A stretch of 24,225 bases of DNA from DASYYE01 sp035946955 (GTDB taxonomy: Bacteria > Actinomycetota > Actinomycetes > Streptosporangiales > Streptosporangiaceae). This document shows positions 1 through 7,578 of the stretch, piece after piece. The stretch covers positions 1 to 24,225 of the forward strand of contig DASYYE010000318.1 in assembly GCA_035946955.1 (NCBI GenBank). The letters are read 5' to 3'. A program made the position numbers and the translations under genes. How positions within the stretch are numbered: the stretch's first letter is position 1; the number at the start of each line of letters is the position of its first letter. The notes beneath the pieces are model-generated. The model ran no database searches, was not told where the DNA came from, and saw only the letters and a list, made by a program, of their open reading frames with translations.

Positions 1-1461
1 CACCGCCCGCATCATGGGGCGCAGCGTGGCCAGGATCGCCGCGCTGATCCGCTGCGGCTGGGCTGTCTGCTTGGGCGCGGGGCTGGTGACGAGCACGGGC
101 GGCCGCCACGTGCCGTCCTCGATGGCACCGGCCATGGTGGCCTCGCTGAGCGGGTTCACCAGGTCGGTGTCCTGGCCGAACGCGTCGGCCGCCAGGTCAA
201 CAGGTGACTTGGGGGTCGTGAAGTGCCCGAGCGTGGCCGGGATCCCCAGGGACGGCTGGGCATTGAAGCCGAACTTCGCGGCCATCGAGGCGAGCGTGTC
301 CCCGTTGAGCCGCTGGGTGGCGAGCATGGCGAACGTGGTGTTGCACGACACGGCGAACGCTTTCAGCAGGCTGACCCTGCCGAACTGCTCGTTGTCGAAG
401 TTGTGGAATGTGCGGCCGTCGATGGTTGTCTGCGGCGGGCAGTCCACCGTGGAAGACGGGCGCATCCCCGTCCGGGTGAGCGCCGAGGCAGTCACGATCT
501 TGAAGGTCGACCCTGGCGGGAACAGCCCCGACAGTGCCCGGTCGAACCCGCCCGGGCTCTCGACCACAGCGAGCACCTTGCCGGTCGACGGCTGGATCGC
601 CACCATATCCACCGGCTTCTTCGTGGGCGCGGTGCGGACCGCATCGGATGCGGCGAGCTGCACCCTCATGTCGATGCTTGTGTGGACCGCCGTGCCAGGG
701 GCGCCCTTGAACGTGGCGGCAACCGCGTCAACGTGGGCGCCCGGGCCCTCGACCTTGATGGTCATGGATGGGCGCCCGGCGAGCTGGGCCTGGTAGGCCT
801 GCTCGACCCCGCCCTCGCCGACGAGGTCACCGGCCTGGTAGGGGGCGCCCAGTGCCTTGGCCTGGGCTTTGGTCGCGTTCACGATGATGCCGGTCAGCAG
901 CGACAGCGACCCGGACTGCGCTTGCGCCGCCTGTGAGCTGATGTCGGTGCCGTCAGCGGCGAGCACCGGTGCCCGGGACGGCCACACCGCGTCCAGCACG
1001 AAACGCTGACCCGGGTGGAGCCCCGGGTAGATGTCGGCCGGGCTCCAGTCCACCCACCAGTGCTGGTTGCGCTCGACCAGCGCCAGCCGGCCCTGGTAGG
1101 CCCACACCTGACCGCTGGCCAGGCTCGCCGTCGCGCGGAAGGCCGCCACGGTCGTGCCGCTGACCGTGCTCTCCTGGCCGGGCACCAGGCGCAGGTGCTT
1201 GACGCCGAGCTGGGTGGCGGCCTGCGTCAGCGGGCCGGCCAGGCCGCCGTGTGGCTGGTCCACGGTCACCTGGTCCATGGCGTGGTAGTCGCCGCGCTGC
1301 CAGGCTGACAGATAGGTGGCGGCGGTCTGCTGCGGGCTGCCTATGGTGCGCAGCATGACGTAAGCCGTCACACCTCCGGCCACCACGACCAGCACCGCAG
1401 CCGCGGCCAGCACGGCGAGGGTACGCCGGCTCCTCCCCCGCGCCAAGCCGAGACCCTGCAT
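1..1461 (-). CDS. Penicillin-binding protein (transpeptidase, MecA_N/NTF2-like type), 3' truncated by window edge
   Basis: Cross-links peptidoglycan stem peptides outside the membrane. No stop occurs before the window edge; about 487 codons are visible. The N-terminus is basic, followed by one membrane anchor at about residues 14-36. Next comes an NTF2-like MecA_N region (about 44-155, with ATYLSAWQRGDY near its start), a PBP dimerisation region, and the transpeptidase domain. Its active-site SxxK motif is STFK (Ser318, Lys321), and the second motif is SCN (Ser372-Asn374). The KTG motif should lie beyond the edge. The ATG at 1461 is preceded by GGAGAGG. MecA_N-type class B PBPs are common in actinomycetes, often as extra copies, and some have low beta-lactam affinity. 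Resistance cannot be inferred here. The long plus-strand ORFs over this gene are shadows. Confidence 0.93.
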   Translation of the reverse strand, partial: MQGLGLARGRSRRTLAVLAAAAVLVVVAGGVTAYVMLRTIGSPQQTAATYLSAWQRGDYHAMDQVTVDQPHGGLAGPLTQAATQLGVKHLRLVPGQESTVSGTTVAAFRATASLASGQVWAYQGRLALVERNQHWWVDWSPADIYPGLHPGQRFVLDAVWPSRAPVLAADGTDISSQAAQAQSGSLSLLTGIIVNATKAQAKALGAPYQAGDLVGEGGVEQAYQAQLAGRPSMTIKVEGPGAHVDAVAATFKGAPGTAVHTSIDMRVQLAASDAVRTAPTKKPVDMVAIQPSTGKVLAVVESPGGFDRALSGLFPPGSTFKIVTASALTRTGMRPSSTVDCPPQTTIDGRTFHNFDNEQFGRVSLLKAFAVSCNTTFAMLATQRLNGDTLASMAAKFGFNAQPSLGIPATLGHFTTPKSPVDLAADAFGQDTDLVNPLSEATMAGAIEDGTWRPPVLVTSPAPKQTAQPQRISAAILATLRPMMRAV

Positions 1462-1546
1462 TCCAGACCCTGCCTCTCCGACCTCGAGGCCCGCCGGGAC
1501 GGCCCCACCGTTGGATCCCAGCGCTTTCGGGCCTCAACGATAACGC

Positions 1547-1564
1547 CAGGCCCCGACTGGCCTG
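1547..1564. terminator. Small hairpin between membrane protein 3' end and PBP gene
   Basis: CAGGCC and GGCCTG form a 6-bp stem around a 6-nt loop, 29 nt past the stop of the 1593-2480 gene. It is short and has no T-tract, so termination is only a possibility. Confidence 0.25.
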
Positions 1565-1592
1565 ACCGCCACGGGCTCAGGACTGGTGTATT

Positions 1593-2480
1593 TCAGAGGA
1601 TGTTGACGGCGCGGGCGATCACCAGGGCGCCGACGGACAGCGAGACTGCGGACTGCACGAGCATGGTGAGCTTGGCCCACCTGGCCAGCGGCATCACATC
1701 GGTCGGGCTGAAGGCGGTCGCGTTGGTGAACGACATGTACAGGTAGTCAACGAACCGTGGCTCCCAGTCGGGCGATGCCAGCTCGGGCGTTGCCATCTGC
1801 GGGAACATCAGGTCGGGGTACCGGGGGGTGCCGAGCGACCGGTGCACCGGGCCGCCCCGGTCGAGCTCCCAGTACCACAGCGCGAACGCGATGACGTTGG
1901 TCGCCCACACCGACGCGCCACTGGCGAGCACGGCCGCAGCATTGCCGCTGCCGCGCTTGGCCTCCAGGATCGCCTGGATGAGCAGCACGGCGGAGGCCGC
2001 ATTGGCGAGAGTGATCACGACGATCAGTGCGATGCTGGCTGCCCGCGCCGCCGGCCCTCGCCGCTCGATCCTCACCGGGTTGGCGATGGCCAGGCCCACC
2101 AGCAGTGCCCCTTCCAGGGCCGGCAGCAGCTCCCTGGGCAGCGGCCGGGTCAGGTGGGGAGGGAGCAGGAGCTGCAGGGTGATGGCCGCGATCACGCTCA
2201 GGCTCACCGGCCAGCGGTGCTCACCGCGTGTCTTGCGCATCCAGGCAGGCAGCGGGACGGCGTGGGTGGGGTGAGCCGCCACCTCTTCGGCCCAGCGGAC
2301 CCACGCCTGCGGGTCCGCCCCCCGCCGCACACGCAGCCACGACCAGCCCATCCACCACGCGTGGGGGTCCGGCCCACCGGCTTTCGCGGCCGCCGCACTG
2401 GAGTCCGGCTGACCGGAGGAGCCCGTCCCGTCATCGGGCTCAGGCGCCGCGTCCGGCTCCGGCATCGCAGACTCTGTCAC
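1593..2480 (-). CDS. Membrane protein with ion-channel-like/DUF1345-like C-terminus
   Basis: About 295 residues. The N-terminal ~35 residues are acidic, low-complexity and probably cytoplasmic. A Trp-rich stretch (HAWWMGWSWLRVR) follows, then about five hydrophobic segments. The last part (DYLYMSFTNATAFSPTDVMPL, then a final hydrophobic helix) looks like the pore-loop plus outer-helix layout of DUF1345 and two-TM ion-channel families. No TVGYG potassium selectivity filter is present. A start at GTG 2480 is preferred over TTG 2483 because a -10 hexamer TAGCCT lies exactly 6 nt upstream of the GTG, as expected of a leaderless transcript. The gene is followed on the same strand by the PBP gene after 131 nt. 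Substrate and function are unknown. Confidence 0.8.
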   Translation of the reverse strand: MTESAMPEPDAAPEPDDGTGSSGQPDSSAAAAKAGGPDPHAWWMGWSWLRVRRGADPQAWVRWAEEVAAHPTHAVPLPAWMRKTRGEHRWPVSLSVIAAITLQLLLPPHLTRPLPRELLPALEGALLVGLAIANPVRIERRGPAARAASIALIVVITLANAASAVLLIQAILEAKRGSGNAAAVLASGASVWATNVIAFALWYWELDRGGPVHRSLGTPRYPDLMFPQMATPELASPDWEPRFVDYLYMSFTNATAFSPTDVMPLARWAKLTMLVQSAVSLSVGALVIARAVNIL

Positions 2481-2486
2481 CAAGCC

Positions 2487-2492
2487 AGGCTA
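2487..2492 (-). promoter_or_regulatory. -10 element TAGCCT, leaderless arrangement
   Basis: On the minus strand TAGCCT is followed by 6 nt (GGCTTG) and then GTG 2480. The same layout (TAGGCT-GGCTTC-GTG) precedes the TfoX-like gene at 22933. No Shine-Dalgarno sequence is visible. Confidence 0.5.
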
Positions 2493-2532
2493 AACCCGTC
2501 CTGAATGACCGGGCCTGCCCCCGGCCACCTGG

Positions 2533-2982
2533 TCAGTTGGTGGGCGTGACGCGGAAGACGGGGTGGTTGGGGGCGATCTTGAGCAGGTCTTCGTCTGAGG
2601 CGGCGGCGGTCACGCCCCCGAAGAAGACCCCGACCTCCGCCCGCCAGCGCTTGAGGTAGGCCCGCAGGATGGGGGGCTTGTCCGCGTCGGCCACCTCGGC
2701 CGCGCGGAACCGCTCGGCTTTGTTGCCGACGCGCAGTTCTCCCTCACCAGCGGCACGGAGGTTGCGCACCCACTGGCTGTTCCCGCGTGGTGAGACGAGG
2801 TAGCGGTCCCCGTCATGGGTGAGCAGGTTCACGGGGGTGGTCCTGACCTCGCCCGTGGCGCGGCCCCGGACGGCGAGCACACGGGATCCCATCACACTCA
2901 CACCCGCCGCGGTCAGGGCCCTGACCAGCGGGTTGAAGACGTGCGTGGTAAACCATCCGGGCTTTGCGTACCGTTCGGTCAT
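2533..2982 (-). CDS. Deazaflavin (F420)-dependent nitroreductase family protein (Ddn-like)
   Basis: 149 residues, the usual size of the DDN/DUF385 family of split-beta-barrel proteins that use F420H2 for reductions (known members include mycobacterial Ddn). Family-like stretches are FNPLVRALTAAG near the N-terminus, the VRGRATGEVRTTPVNLL strand pair at about 38-54, and the cofactor-binding region SPRGNSQWVRNLRAAGEGEL at about 64-83. The C-terminus NHPVFRVTP is also typical. The substrate cannot be predicted. The start ATG 2982 has a GGGGG Shine-Dalgarno 8 nt upstream that lies in a small inverted repeat. The gene is downstream of chitinase 1 on the same strand but separated from it by a strong hairpin, so it is probably transcribed independently. 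Confidence 0.9.
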   Translation of the reverse strand: MTERYAKPGWFTTHVFNPLVRALTAAGVSVMGSRVLAVRGRATGEVRTTPVNLLTHDGDRYLVSPRGNSQWVRNLRAAGEGELRVGNKAERFRAAEVADADKPPILRAYLKRWRAEVGVFFGGVTAAASDEDLLKIAPNHPVFRVTPTN

Positions 2983-2989
2983 CTGTGCA

Positions 2990-3004
2990 ACCCCCTAGCG
3001 GGGT
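2990..3004 (-). promoter_or_regulatory. Inverted repeat covering the Shine-Dalgarno of the nitroreductase gene
   Basis: On the minus strand ACCCC-GCTAG-GGGGT forms a 5-bp stem whose 3' arm is the GGGGG ribosome-binding sequence. In mRNA it would occlude the SD; in DNA it could be a small operator. Function is unproven. Confidence 0.3.
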
Positions 3005-3032
3005 GTCGGTGTCTTCGCCAGAAAGGGCTGTA

Positions 3033-3061
3033 CCCCGCCGGGGGGTGCATACCCGGCGGGG
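3033..3061. terminator. Hairpin terminator after chitinase 1
   Basis: CCCCGCCGGG (3033-3042) and CCCGGCGGGG (3052-3061) are perfect reverse complements around a 9-nt loop. The hairpin begins 18 nt past the chitinase stop. T-less GC-rich hairpins are typical actinobacterial terminators. Confidence 0.75.
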
Positions 3062-3079
3062 CACAGGTCATTGGGTGCC

Positions 3080-4138
3080 CTAGCTGGTGAAGGGCTCGAA
3101 ATGCTGGCTGAAGTACCAGGTGGGCTGGACGATGCCGGAGCAGGTGCCCGCGCCCTTGACGCCTGGGCAGCCACCGTTGTCGCGCTCGATGGCCCAGAAC
3201 GAGATCATGTCGATGCCCTTGCTCTTGGCCCAGTTCAGCACCGTGGTCGCGTCGGCCTCGGTGAAGGTCTCGGGCGCGCCGAAGTCGTCGATGCCGACCA
3301 TCTCGGTGACGCCGAGCATGTGCCAGATCTGGGAGGCCGTCTTCGACGGGTACAGCGACTGCAGCTCGCTGAAGGCGCCCTGCGCGGCGGTCTCGGTCTG
3401 CTGCGCCATCTCGTAGGTCTGGCCCGTGTAGTAGTCGAACGTCATGATGTTCAGGATGAAGTGGTCGCCGTCCGCCACGGCGTTCTGCAGGATCTGGTCT
3501 TCACCCGAGGTCAGCCCGTTCGGCGTCACTGGCATGGTGAAGGAGAAGTTCACGTGGTGCCCGGTTGAGCGGCCCCACGCCTCGGCCATCTTGACCGCCT
3601 GGTTGCGGCGCGTCCACCCGGCGGTGTTGGTGAGCGAGTTGGCTTCGACGTCCAGGTCGATACGCGGCACGTTGTAGGTGGTGATGGTGTTCTCGTACAC
3701 CTTCGCGATCGAACTGACGCTGGTGCAGCTGTCGGCGATGTCGGTGTTGGTGGTGTCCGCGGTGTAGCCGCCGAAGGACGGGATGACGTTGCCGCCCGAG
3801 GACTGGATCTGGGAGAACTCGCTGCCGAAGGTGGACTGGGCGATCGGCATGGACGTGCTGCCGTCCCAGTACGCGGTGCACGACCCGGAGGAGGCGGTCT
3901 GGATGAAGGCGGCGGAGAGGAACTTCGCGCCGGACTGCTGCGACAGGGTGGCCGCGTTGTCGCCGTTGTAGGACTCCCAGTAGGGAGCGAAGACGTGCCC
4001 CGGCAGTAGCGTGCTGTTGGCTGGAGCGGTGCCGGCTGCGGCATAAGCGGGCGCGCCGCCGGTCGCGGCGAACGCGATCGTAGCCACCGCAGTGGCCGTG
4101 GCCGCCATCGCGGCCCGGACGGTGGTGCGTGGTCTCAT
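3080..4138 (-). CDS. Secreted GH18-family chitinase (chitinase 1)
   Basis: 352 residues. A signal peptide (MRPRTT, Ala-rich core, APAYAAA at about 29-35) directs export; the rest is a single GH18-like catalytic domain with no visible binding module. Active-site evidence is IDLDVE at 160-165 with Glu165 as the predicted acid/base. The usual GH18 signature is DxxDxDxE; Pro158 sits at the first Asp position, so the motif is incomplete though the DxDxE core is intact. MTFDYY (232-237) matches the conserved MxYD strand, and ISFWAIERD (312-320) matches the last beta strand with its Trp. The start is supported by AAGGG 10 nt upstream. The role is probably hydrolysis of chitin or chito-oligomers. Expression is likely controlled by the palindrome at 4267-4279. 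Confidence 0.9.
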   Translation of the reverse strand: MRPRTTVRAAMAATATAVATIAFAATGGAPAYAAAGTAPANSTLLPGHVFAPYWESYNGDNAATLSQQSGAKFLSAAFIQTASSGSCTAYWDGSTSMPIAQSTFGSEFSQIQSSGGNVIPSFGGYTADTTNTDIADSCTSVSSIAKVYENTITTYNVPRIDLDVEANSLTNTAGWTRRNQAVKMAEAWGRSTGHHVNFSFTMPVTPNGLTSGEDQILQNAVADGDHFILNIMTFDYYTGQTYEMAQQTETAAQGAFSELQSLYPSKTASQIWHMLGVTEMVGIDDFGAPETFTEADATTVLNWAKSKGIDMISFWAIERDNGGCPGVKGAGTCSGIVQPTWYFSQHFEPFTS

Positions 4139-4461
4139 GCTCGTATCCCTTGGTTAGGACGGAACAGAACGAGGGCAGGGAACATCAGCCGACCGACACG
4201 GCGAGAGCGCCGGACCCTCTCCCCCCGACCACGAAAGCCCCTCATAGCCCCCATCAGGAAACTAATAGGAAACTTTCCTGTTTAGCCGTTGTGTGTACGT
4301 TAGCGCCACTTTCCGTTCAGCGTCAAGACTGTGGCGGACCGTAGTCAACGCCGCCCGGCGTGCCATGCACGCTCACGTGACTATGCCGCTGGATACAGTG
4401 GGTCTGGCCGCTCGGATGACCTGCGGCCCCGCAGAGGTCTCATGCCCAAGGGTGGGCCTGC
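4139..4461. other. 323-nt divergent intergenic region between chitinase 1 and the MEDS gene
   Basis: It holds the chitinase leader and operator (4256-4285). A possible -10 TACAGT at 4394-4399 and a small stem (CTGCGG-CC-CCGCAG, 4421-4434) face the MEDS gene. I see no further gene in it. Confidence 0.6.
4256..4285 (-). promoter_or_regulatory. Chitinase 1 operator: AGGAAA-G-TTTCCT palindrome
   Basis: A 13-bp palindrome (6-1-6) lies at 4267-4279, about 130 bp upstream of the start. On the coding strand it continues CTATTAGTTTCCTG, adding a repeated TTTCCT half-site. The block AGGAAA-S-TTTCCTAT-W-AGTT is shared with the chitinase 2 promoter. It differs from the DasR consensus (ACTGGTCTAGACCAGT type), and I did not recognise its regulator. 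Confidence 0.7.
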
Positions 4462-5427
4462 ATGAGCACAGCAGCAGGGACCGCAGCCAATGCCCTGCAT
4501 CACTGGGCCCTGTTCTACCGCGGCCCCGAAGAATACAGCGCCGCCGTGACCGCTTTCCTGGCCGAGGGCCTCGGTGCCGGTGAGCCCGCACTGGTCGCCG
4601 TGCCCGGCCCGAACCTCTACGCAGTGCGGGCGAGCTTCCCCGGCAACAATGGGGTCACCTTCATCGACATGACGTACCTCGGCAGCAACCCGCTGCGCCT
4701 CATGCCCGCGATCCGCACGTTCACCGACTCCTACCCCGGCCAGCGGACACGTTTCGTCGGTGAGCCGATCTGGCCGGGACGCCGTGACACCGAGGTCCAG
4801 GAGGCCACCCGTCACGAGGCGCTCATCAACTCCGCGCTCGCCGACGTGCCCACCACGATCCTCTGCCCCTACGACGCCGGCCACCTCAGCTCAGCGGTCC
4901 TCGAGAGCGCCCGGCACACCCACCCCAACCTGCTCGATGGCGGCCAGCACCAGCCCAGCCCCAGCTACCGGGCAGCCGATGTGGCAGCCGCCATCGGTGA
5001 ACAGCGCCTGCCCGGCCCACCAGCCACCGCAGAGGCGCTCGTCTTCGGCGAGACCGACCTGGCGACCCTGCGCAAGCACGCCGAGTACCACGCACGACAG
5101 GCCGGGCTCAGTGCGGGACGTTCACAGGACTTCGCTCTCGCCGTCAACGAGGCAGCCACGAACACCGTCGTGCACACCAAGGCCGCTGGCACCTGTCGCT
5201 TCTGGCACACCGCCGCGTCCGTGACCTGCGACATCACCGACACCGGCCGGATCACCGACCCACTCGCTGGCCGCAGGCCACCCCCCGGGCACGCCGCGCA
5301 CGGCCTCGGGCTCTGGGTGATCAACCAGGTCTGCGACCTCACGGAACTGCGCTCAGGCGACTGGGGCACCACCGTCCGCATGCACATGTACCGCCAGCGG
5401 ACGGCACCACCCACCGTTACTGCCTGA
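4462..5427 (+). CDS. MEDS-domain / HATPase anti-sigma-type regulatory protein (RsbW/RsbA-like)
   Basis: 321 residues in two parts. Residues about 12-165 resemble the MEDS sensory domain (HWALFYRGPEEYSAAVTAFL start, and the LCPYDAGHL strand at 134-142), a RecA-like sensor seen with signalling domains. Residues about 195-315 form a GHKL ATPase of the RsbW/SpoIIAB serine-kinase type: N-box with Glu230 and Asn234 (AVNEAATNTVVH), DTG at 260-262, and the glycine loop HGLGLW at 280-285. No histidine-kinase dimerisation His box is seen. It probably phosphorylates an anti-anti-sigma partner or binds a sigma factor; no partner gene is adjacent. ATG 4462 follows AAGGGTGGG. Its 3' end converges on the ammonium transporter gene with only 8 nt between stops. 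Confidence 0.87.
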   Translation: MSTAAGTAANALHHWALFYRGPEEYSAAVTAFLAEGLGAGEPALVAVPGPNLYAVRASFPGNNGVTFIDMTYLGSNPLRLMPAIRTFTDSYPGQRTRFVGEPIWPGRRDTEVQEATRHEALINSALADVPTTILCPYDAGHLSSAVLESARHTHPNLLDGGQHQPSPSYRAADVAAAIGEQRLPGPPATAEALVFGETDLATLRKHAEYHARQAGLSAGRSQDFALAVNEAATNTVVHTKAAGTCRFWHTAASVTCDITDTGRITDPLAGRRPPPGHAAHGLGLWVINQVCDLTELRSGDWGTTVRMHMYRQRTAPPTVTA

Positions 5428-5435
5428 CAGACTCC

Positions 5436-6707
5436 CTAGTCGGCTTCAGCGGCCAGGACGCTGCCACCTGCCGCAGCCTGGCCGTCACCGCTCATGTCCA
5501 GTGCTGGCACCTGGTAGCCGACCTCGTCGTGCTCGGTGAAGTCAAGGCCGCTCTGCTCATCTCCTGGGGTCACGCGCAGGCCCACCGTATGGTCGGTGAC
5601 CCACAGGATCACCCAGGTCACGACGAACGGGTAGGCGATCCCGATGACGGCCAGCACCAACTGCCGGCCAAGCTGGGTCCACCCTCCGGCCTCACCAGCG
5701 GCGTTCACGGCCAGGCTCGCGAACACACCGGTGAGCACCACACCGATCGCGCCACCAACCATGTGGACGCCGACCACGTCGAGCGAGTCGTCGTAGTGGA
5801 ATATGTCCTTCAGATGGACCGCGCCGTAGCAGATCAGCCCGGCCGCCGCACCGATGACCAGTGACGCCCACGGCGGCACGTAACCCGAGGCGGGCGTGAT
5901 CGCGGCAAGGCCCGCGACCGCACCGGTGGCGATCCCCACACCCGAAGGCTTGCGGCGGCGCCACCACTCCACAGCCATCCAGACGACCATGGCGGTGCAG
6001 GCCCCCAGCTGGGTGTTCACCAGCGCATAGCCAGCGACAGTCCCGGCCGAGGTCGCACTCCCCGCATTGAAGCCGAACCACCCGAACCACAGGATCCCGG
6101 CGCCCAGCAGCACCAGCGGCACACTGTGCGGCCGCTCCAGCGGGTGGTGACGCCGCAGATACAGCCCAGTGGCCAGGGCCGCCGCACCCGCCAGCTCGTG
6201 GACCACCGAGCCACCCGCGAAGTCGATCGCGTGCAGACCGCCGGTGCCGAGGAACCCCCCACCCCACTCGGCATGCGCGAACGGGCTGTAGACGAGCAGC
6301 GACCACAGGCCGATGAACATCAGGTACCCGCGGAAGGCCATCCGCTCGCAGAACGCCCCCGCGATCAGCGCCGGGGTGATCACGGCGAACTTCATCTGGA
6401 ACGCCATGTACACCAGCGACGGGATGGTCGGCGCCAGGCCGTTCGGCTTGCCATTGACATTGTGCAGGAAGAAGTACTGGACGCTGCCGATCACCCCACC
6501 GTGGTCGGCCCCGAACGCCAGCGAGTACCCGAGGATCGCCCACAGCAGGCTGATCACCCCGATGGCGACAAAGGACTGCACCATCGTGGCGATGACGTTC
6601 TTGGCGCCAACCAGGCCGCCGTAGAACAACGCCAGCCCCGGCATCATGAAGAACACCAAGGCTGTGGAGGTCAGCATCCAGGCGGTGTCACCAGCATTGA
6701 TATGCAT
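5436..6707 (-). CDS. amt: Ammonium transporter (Amt family)
   Basis: 423 residues with about 11 membrane segments; imports ammonium across the plasma membrane. Key residues of E. coli AmtB have counterparts: Phe107 (FQMKFAVITPAL), Trp148 (AHAEWGG), Asp162 and the pore histidine His170 in DFAGGSVVHELAGA, and the second pore histidine His315 in VGVHMVGGAIG. The C-terminal ~50 residues are a cytoplasmic tail. The open frame runs 136 codons further upstream, but that part is not Amt-like. ATG 6707 is chosen because GGAGG lies 5 nt upstream and MHINAGDTAWML matches Amt N-termini. No glnK (PII) gene follows, unlike the common amtB-glnK pair; the neighbour is convergent. Palindromes upstream may be operators. 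Confidence 0.95.
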   Translation of the reverse strand: MHINAGDTAWMLTSTALVFFMMPGLALFYGGLVGAKNVIATMVQSFVAIGVISLLWAILGYSLAFGADHGGVIGSVQYFFLHNVNGKPNGLAPTIPSLVYMAFQMKFAVITPALIAGAFCERMAFRGYLMFIGLWSLLVYSPFAHAEWGGGFLGTGGLHAIDFAGGSVVHELAGAAALATGLYLRRHHPLERPHSVPLVLLGAGILWFGWFGFNAGSATSAGTVAGYALVNTQLGACTAMVVWMAVEWWRRRKPSGVGIATGAVAGLAAITPASGYVPPWASLVIGAAAGLICYGAVHLKDIFHYDDSLDVVGVHMVGGAIGVVLTGVFASLAVNAAGEAGGWTQLGRQLVLAVIGIAYPFVVTWVILWVTDHTVGLRVTPGDEQSGLDFTEHDEVGYQVPALDMSGDGQAAAGGSVLAAEAD

Positions 6708-6760
6708 GCATACCTCCACACGCCGGCCTCTTTGCCCAGGTATGCGCATACCGTAACGGT
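6701..6760 (-). promoter_or_regulatory. Cluster of palindromes upstream of and over the amt start
   Basis: Three perfect palindromes occur within 60 nt: GGTATGCGCATACC (6739-6752), ACCGT-A-ACGGT (6750-6760, overlapping it by 3 nt), and TATGCATGCATA (6701-6712), which contains the start codon. On the coding strand GGTATGC occurs in both the upstream palindrome and the leader. These could bind a nitrogen regulator, but I do not recognise a clear GlnR box. Confidence 0.4.
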
Positions 6761-6968
6761 CGCGGTTCAGCCAGCACAAGAGAGGCTTCTGTCCCGCAGC
6801 CGACGGTTGCCCGTCATCGGCGCCAGCCTGGCTCACATGGGTGGCGCCGGGATCCCCGGCACCGCTCACCCCGCCAGGCATCAACGATCCACAAGCCTCG
6901 CCCTGTATGCCCTGACAGCGAAACGCGCCCAGGGGACCGCAAGGCCGCCGGCGGCGCCGCCGTGGCAG

Positions 6969-6974
6969 TAGGCT
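6969..6974 (+). promoter_or_regulatory. -10 element TAGGCT, leaderless arrangement
   Basis: TAGGCT is followed by GCGGCG and then GTG 6981, a 6-nt spacing. Its TAG is also an in-frame stop, so the gene cannot start further upstream. Confidence 0.5.
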
Positions 6975-6980
6975 GCGGCG

Positions 6981-7439
6981 GTGGAGCCAGGGTGGCCCGT
7001 CCGGGATAATTTCGAAGTTCCAGCCCCTGCCAGGAGCGAGCTGTTCGTGCTTGAGCCGCTCGATGCGCGGCACAACGAGTCGGATTACGCGGCCTGGACG
7101 TCGAGCCGCGAGCACATCAAGACGACACCCGGGTTCATCGGCGACCCGGCCTGGCTGGACCTGGACATGTCACTCGCGGACAACGCCAGCGCTATCGGAC
7201 AGCACCGCAAGGACTTCGAGGCGCGGGCCGGCTTCGCGTACACAGTGCTCGATCCGCTGACCGGCGAGGTCATTGGGTGCGTTTACCTGTACCCGCCCCG
7301 ACGGGACGGGTACGACGCCGACGTGCGTTCGTGGGTCCGGGCCGACCGCGCCGACCTGGACAAGCCCCTGCATGACCTGGTGCGCCAGTGGCTGGCGGCC
7401 GCATGGCCGTTCCGGAACCCCGAATACGCCGCGCGTTGA
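6981..7439 (+). CDS. Probable GNAT-family N-acetyltransferase-like protein
   Basis: 152 residues, a normal single-domain GNAT length. The central part FAYTVLDPLTGEVIGCVYLYPP (about 86-107) matches the beta2-beta4 hairpin of the fold, where the enzyme states its own activity strand before the acetyl-CoA site. The following DADVRSWVRADRADLDKPLHDLVRQWL resembles the strand-helix that carries the pantetheine loop, but the classical Q/RxxGxG/A loop is not clear, so catalytic competence is uncertain. The likely acceptor is a small molecule or protein amine; nothing in the context identifies it. The GTG start is fixed by an in-frame TAG 12 nt upstream and a TAGGCT -10 hexamer. The gene diverges from amt and converges with the PIN-like gene. 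Confidence 0.7.
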   Translation: MEPGWPVRDNFEVPAPARSELFVLEPLDARHNESDYAAWTSSREHIKTTPGFIGDPAWLDLDMSLADNASAIGQHRKDFEARAGFAYTVLDPLTGEVIGCVYLYPPRRDGYDADVRSWVRADRADLDKPLHDLVRQWLAAAWPFRNPEYAAR

Positions 7440-7578
7440 GGAGCGTCAGCGGTCCATCAGCGCGAACACGACCCAGCTCAGGTACTCTCGCCGGAACCGG
7501 ACGCAACGCCCCCGCACGCTGCGGCGGACGGCTCCACTCGCCCACCCTGGCATTAGCTTGAACGAATTACCTTGGCTG

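Noticed and set aside
14..936. Long plus-strand ORFs over the left end
   Set aside because: They lie antisense to the PBP gene, which carries STFK and SCN motifs in order; the plus-strand proteins are Arg/Ala/Gly-rich shadows caused by GC bias.
953..1537. Minus-strand 194-aa ORF beginning MRPESAGIQRW
   Set aside because: Shifted frame over the PBP N-terminus; no family resemblance and Arg/Gly-rich composition.
3031..3064. CsoR-type copper operator (TACCCC...GGGGGT pattern)
   Set aside because: The sequence is better explained as a 10-bp hairpin terminator directly after a stop codon, and no copper gene is nearby.
6708..7115. N-terminal extension of the Amt frame
   Set aside because: 136 codons of non-Amt-like sequence upstream of a strong SD and a normal Amt start, partly antisense to the GNAT-like gene.
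7440..7578. Possible small gene or gene remnant between the GNAT-like and PIN-like genes
   Set aside because: Only a weak CCGC-N5-GCGG stem and no start-RBS combination or family resemblance; treated as a convergent spacer.
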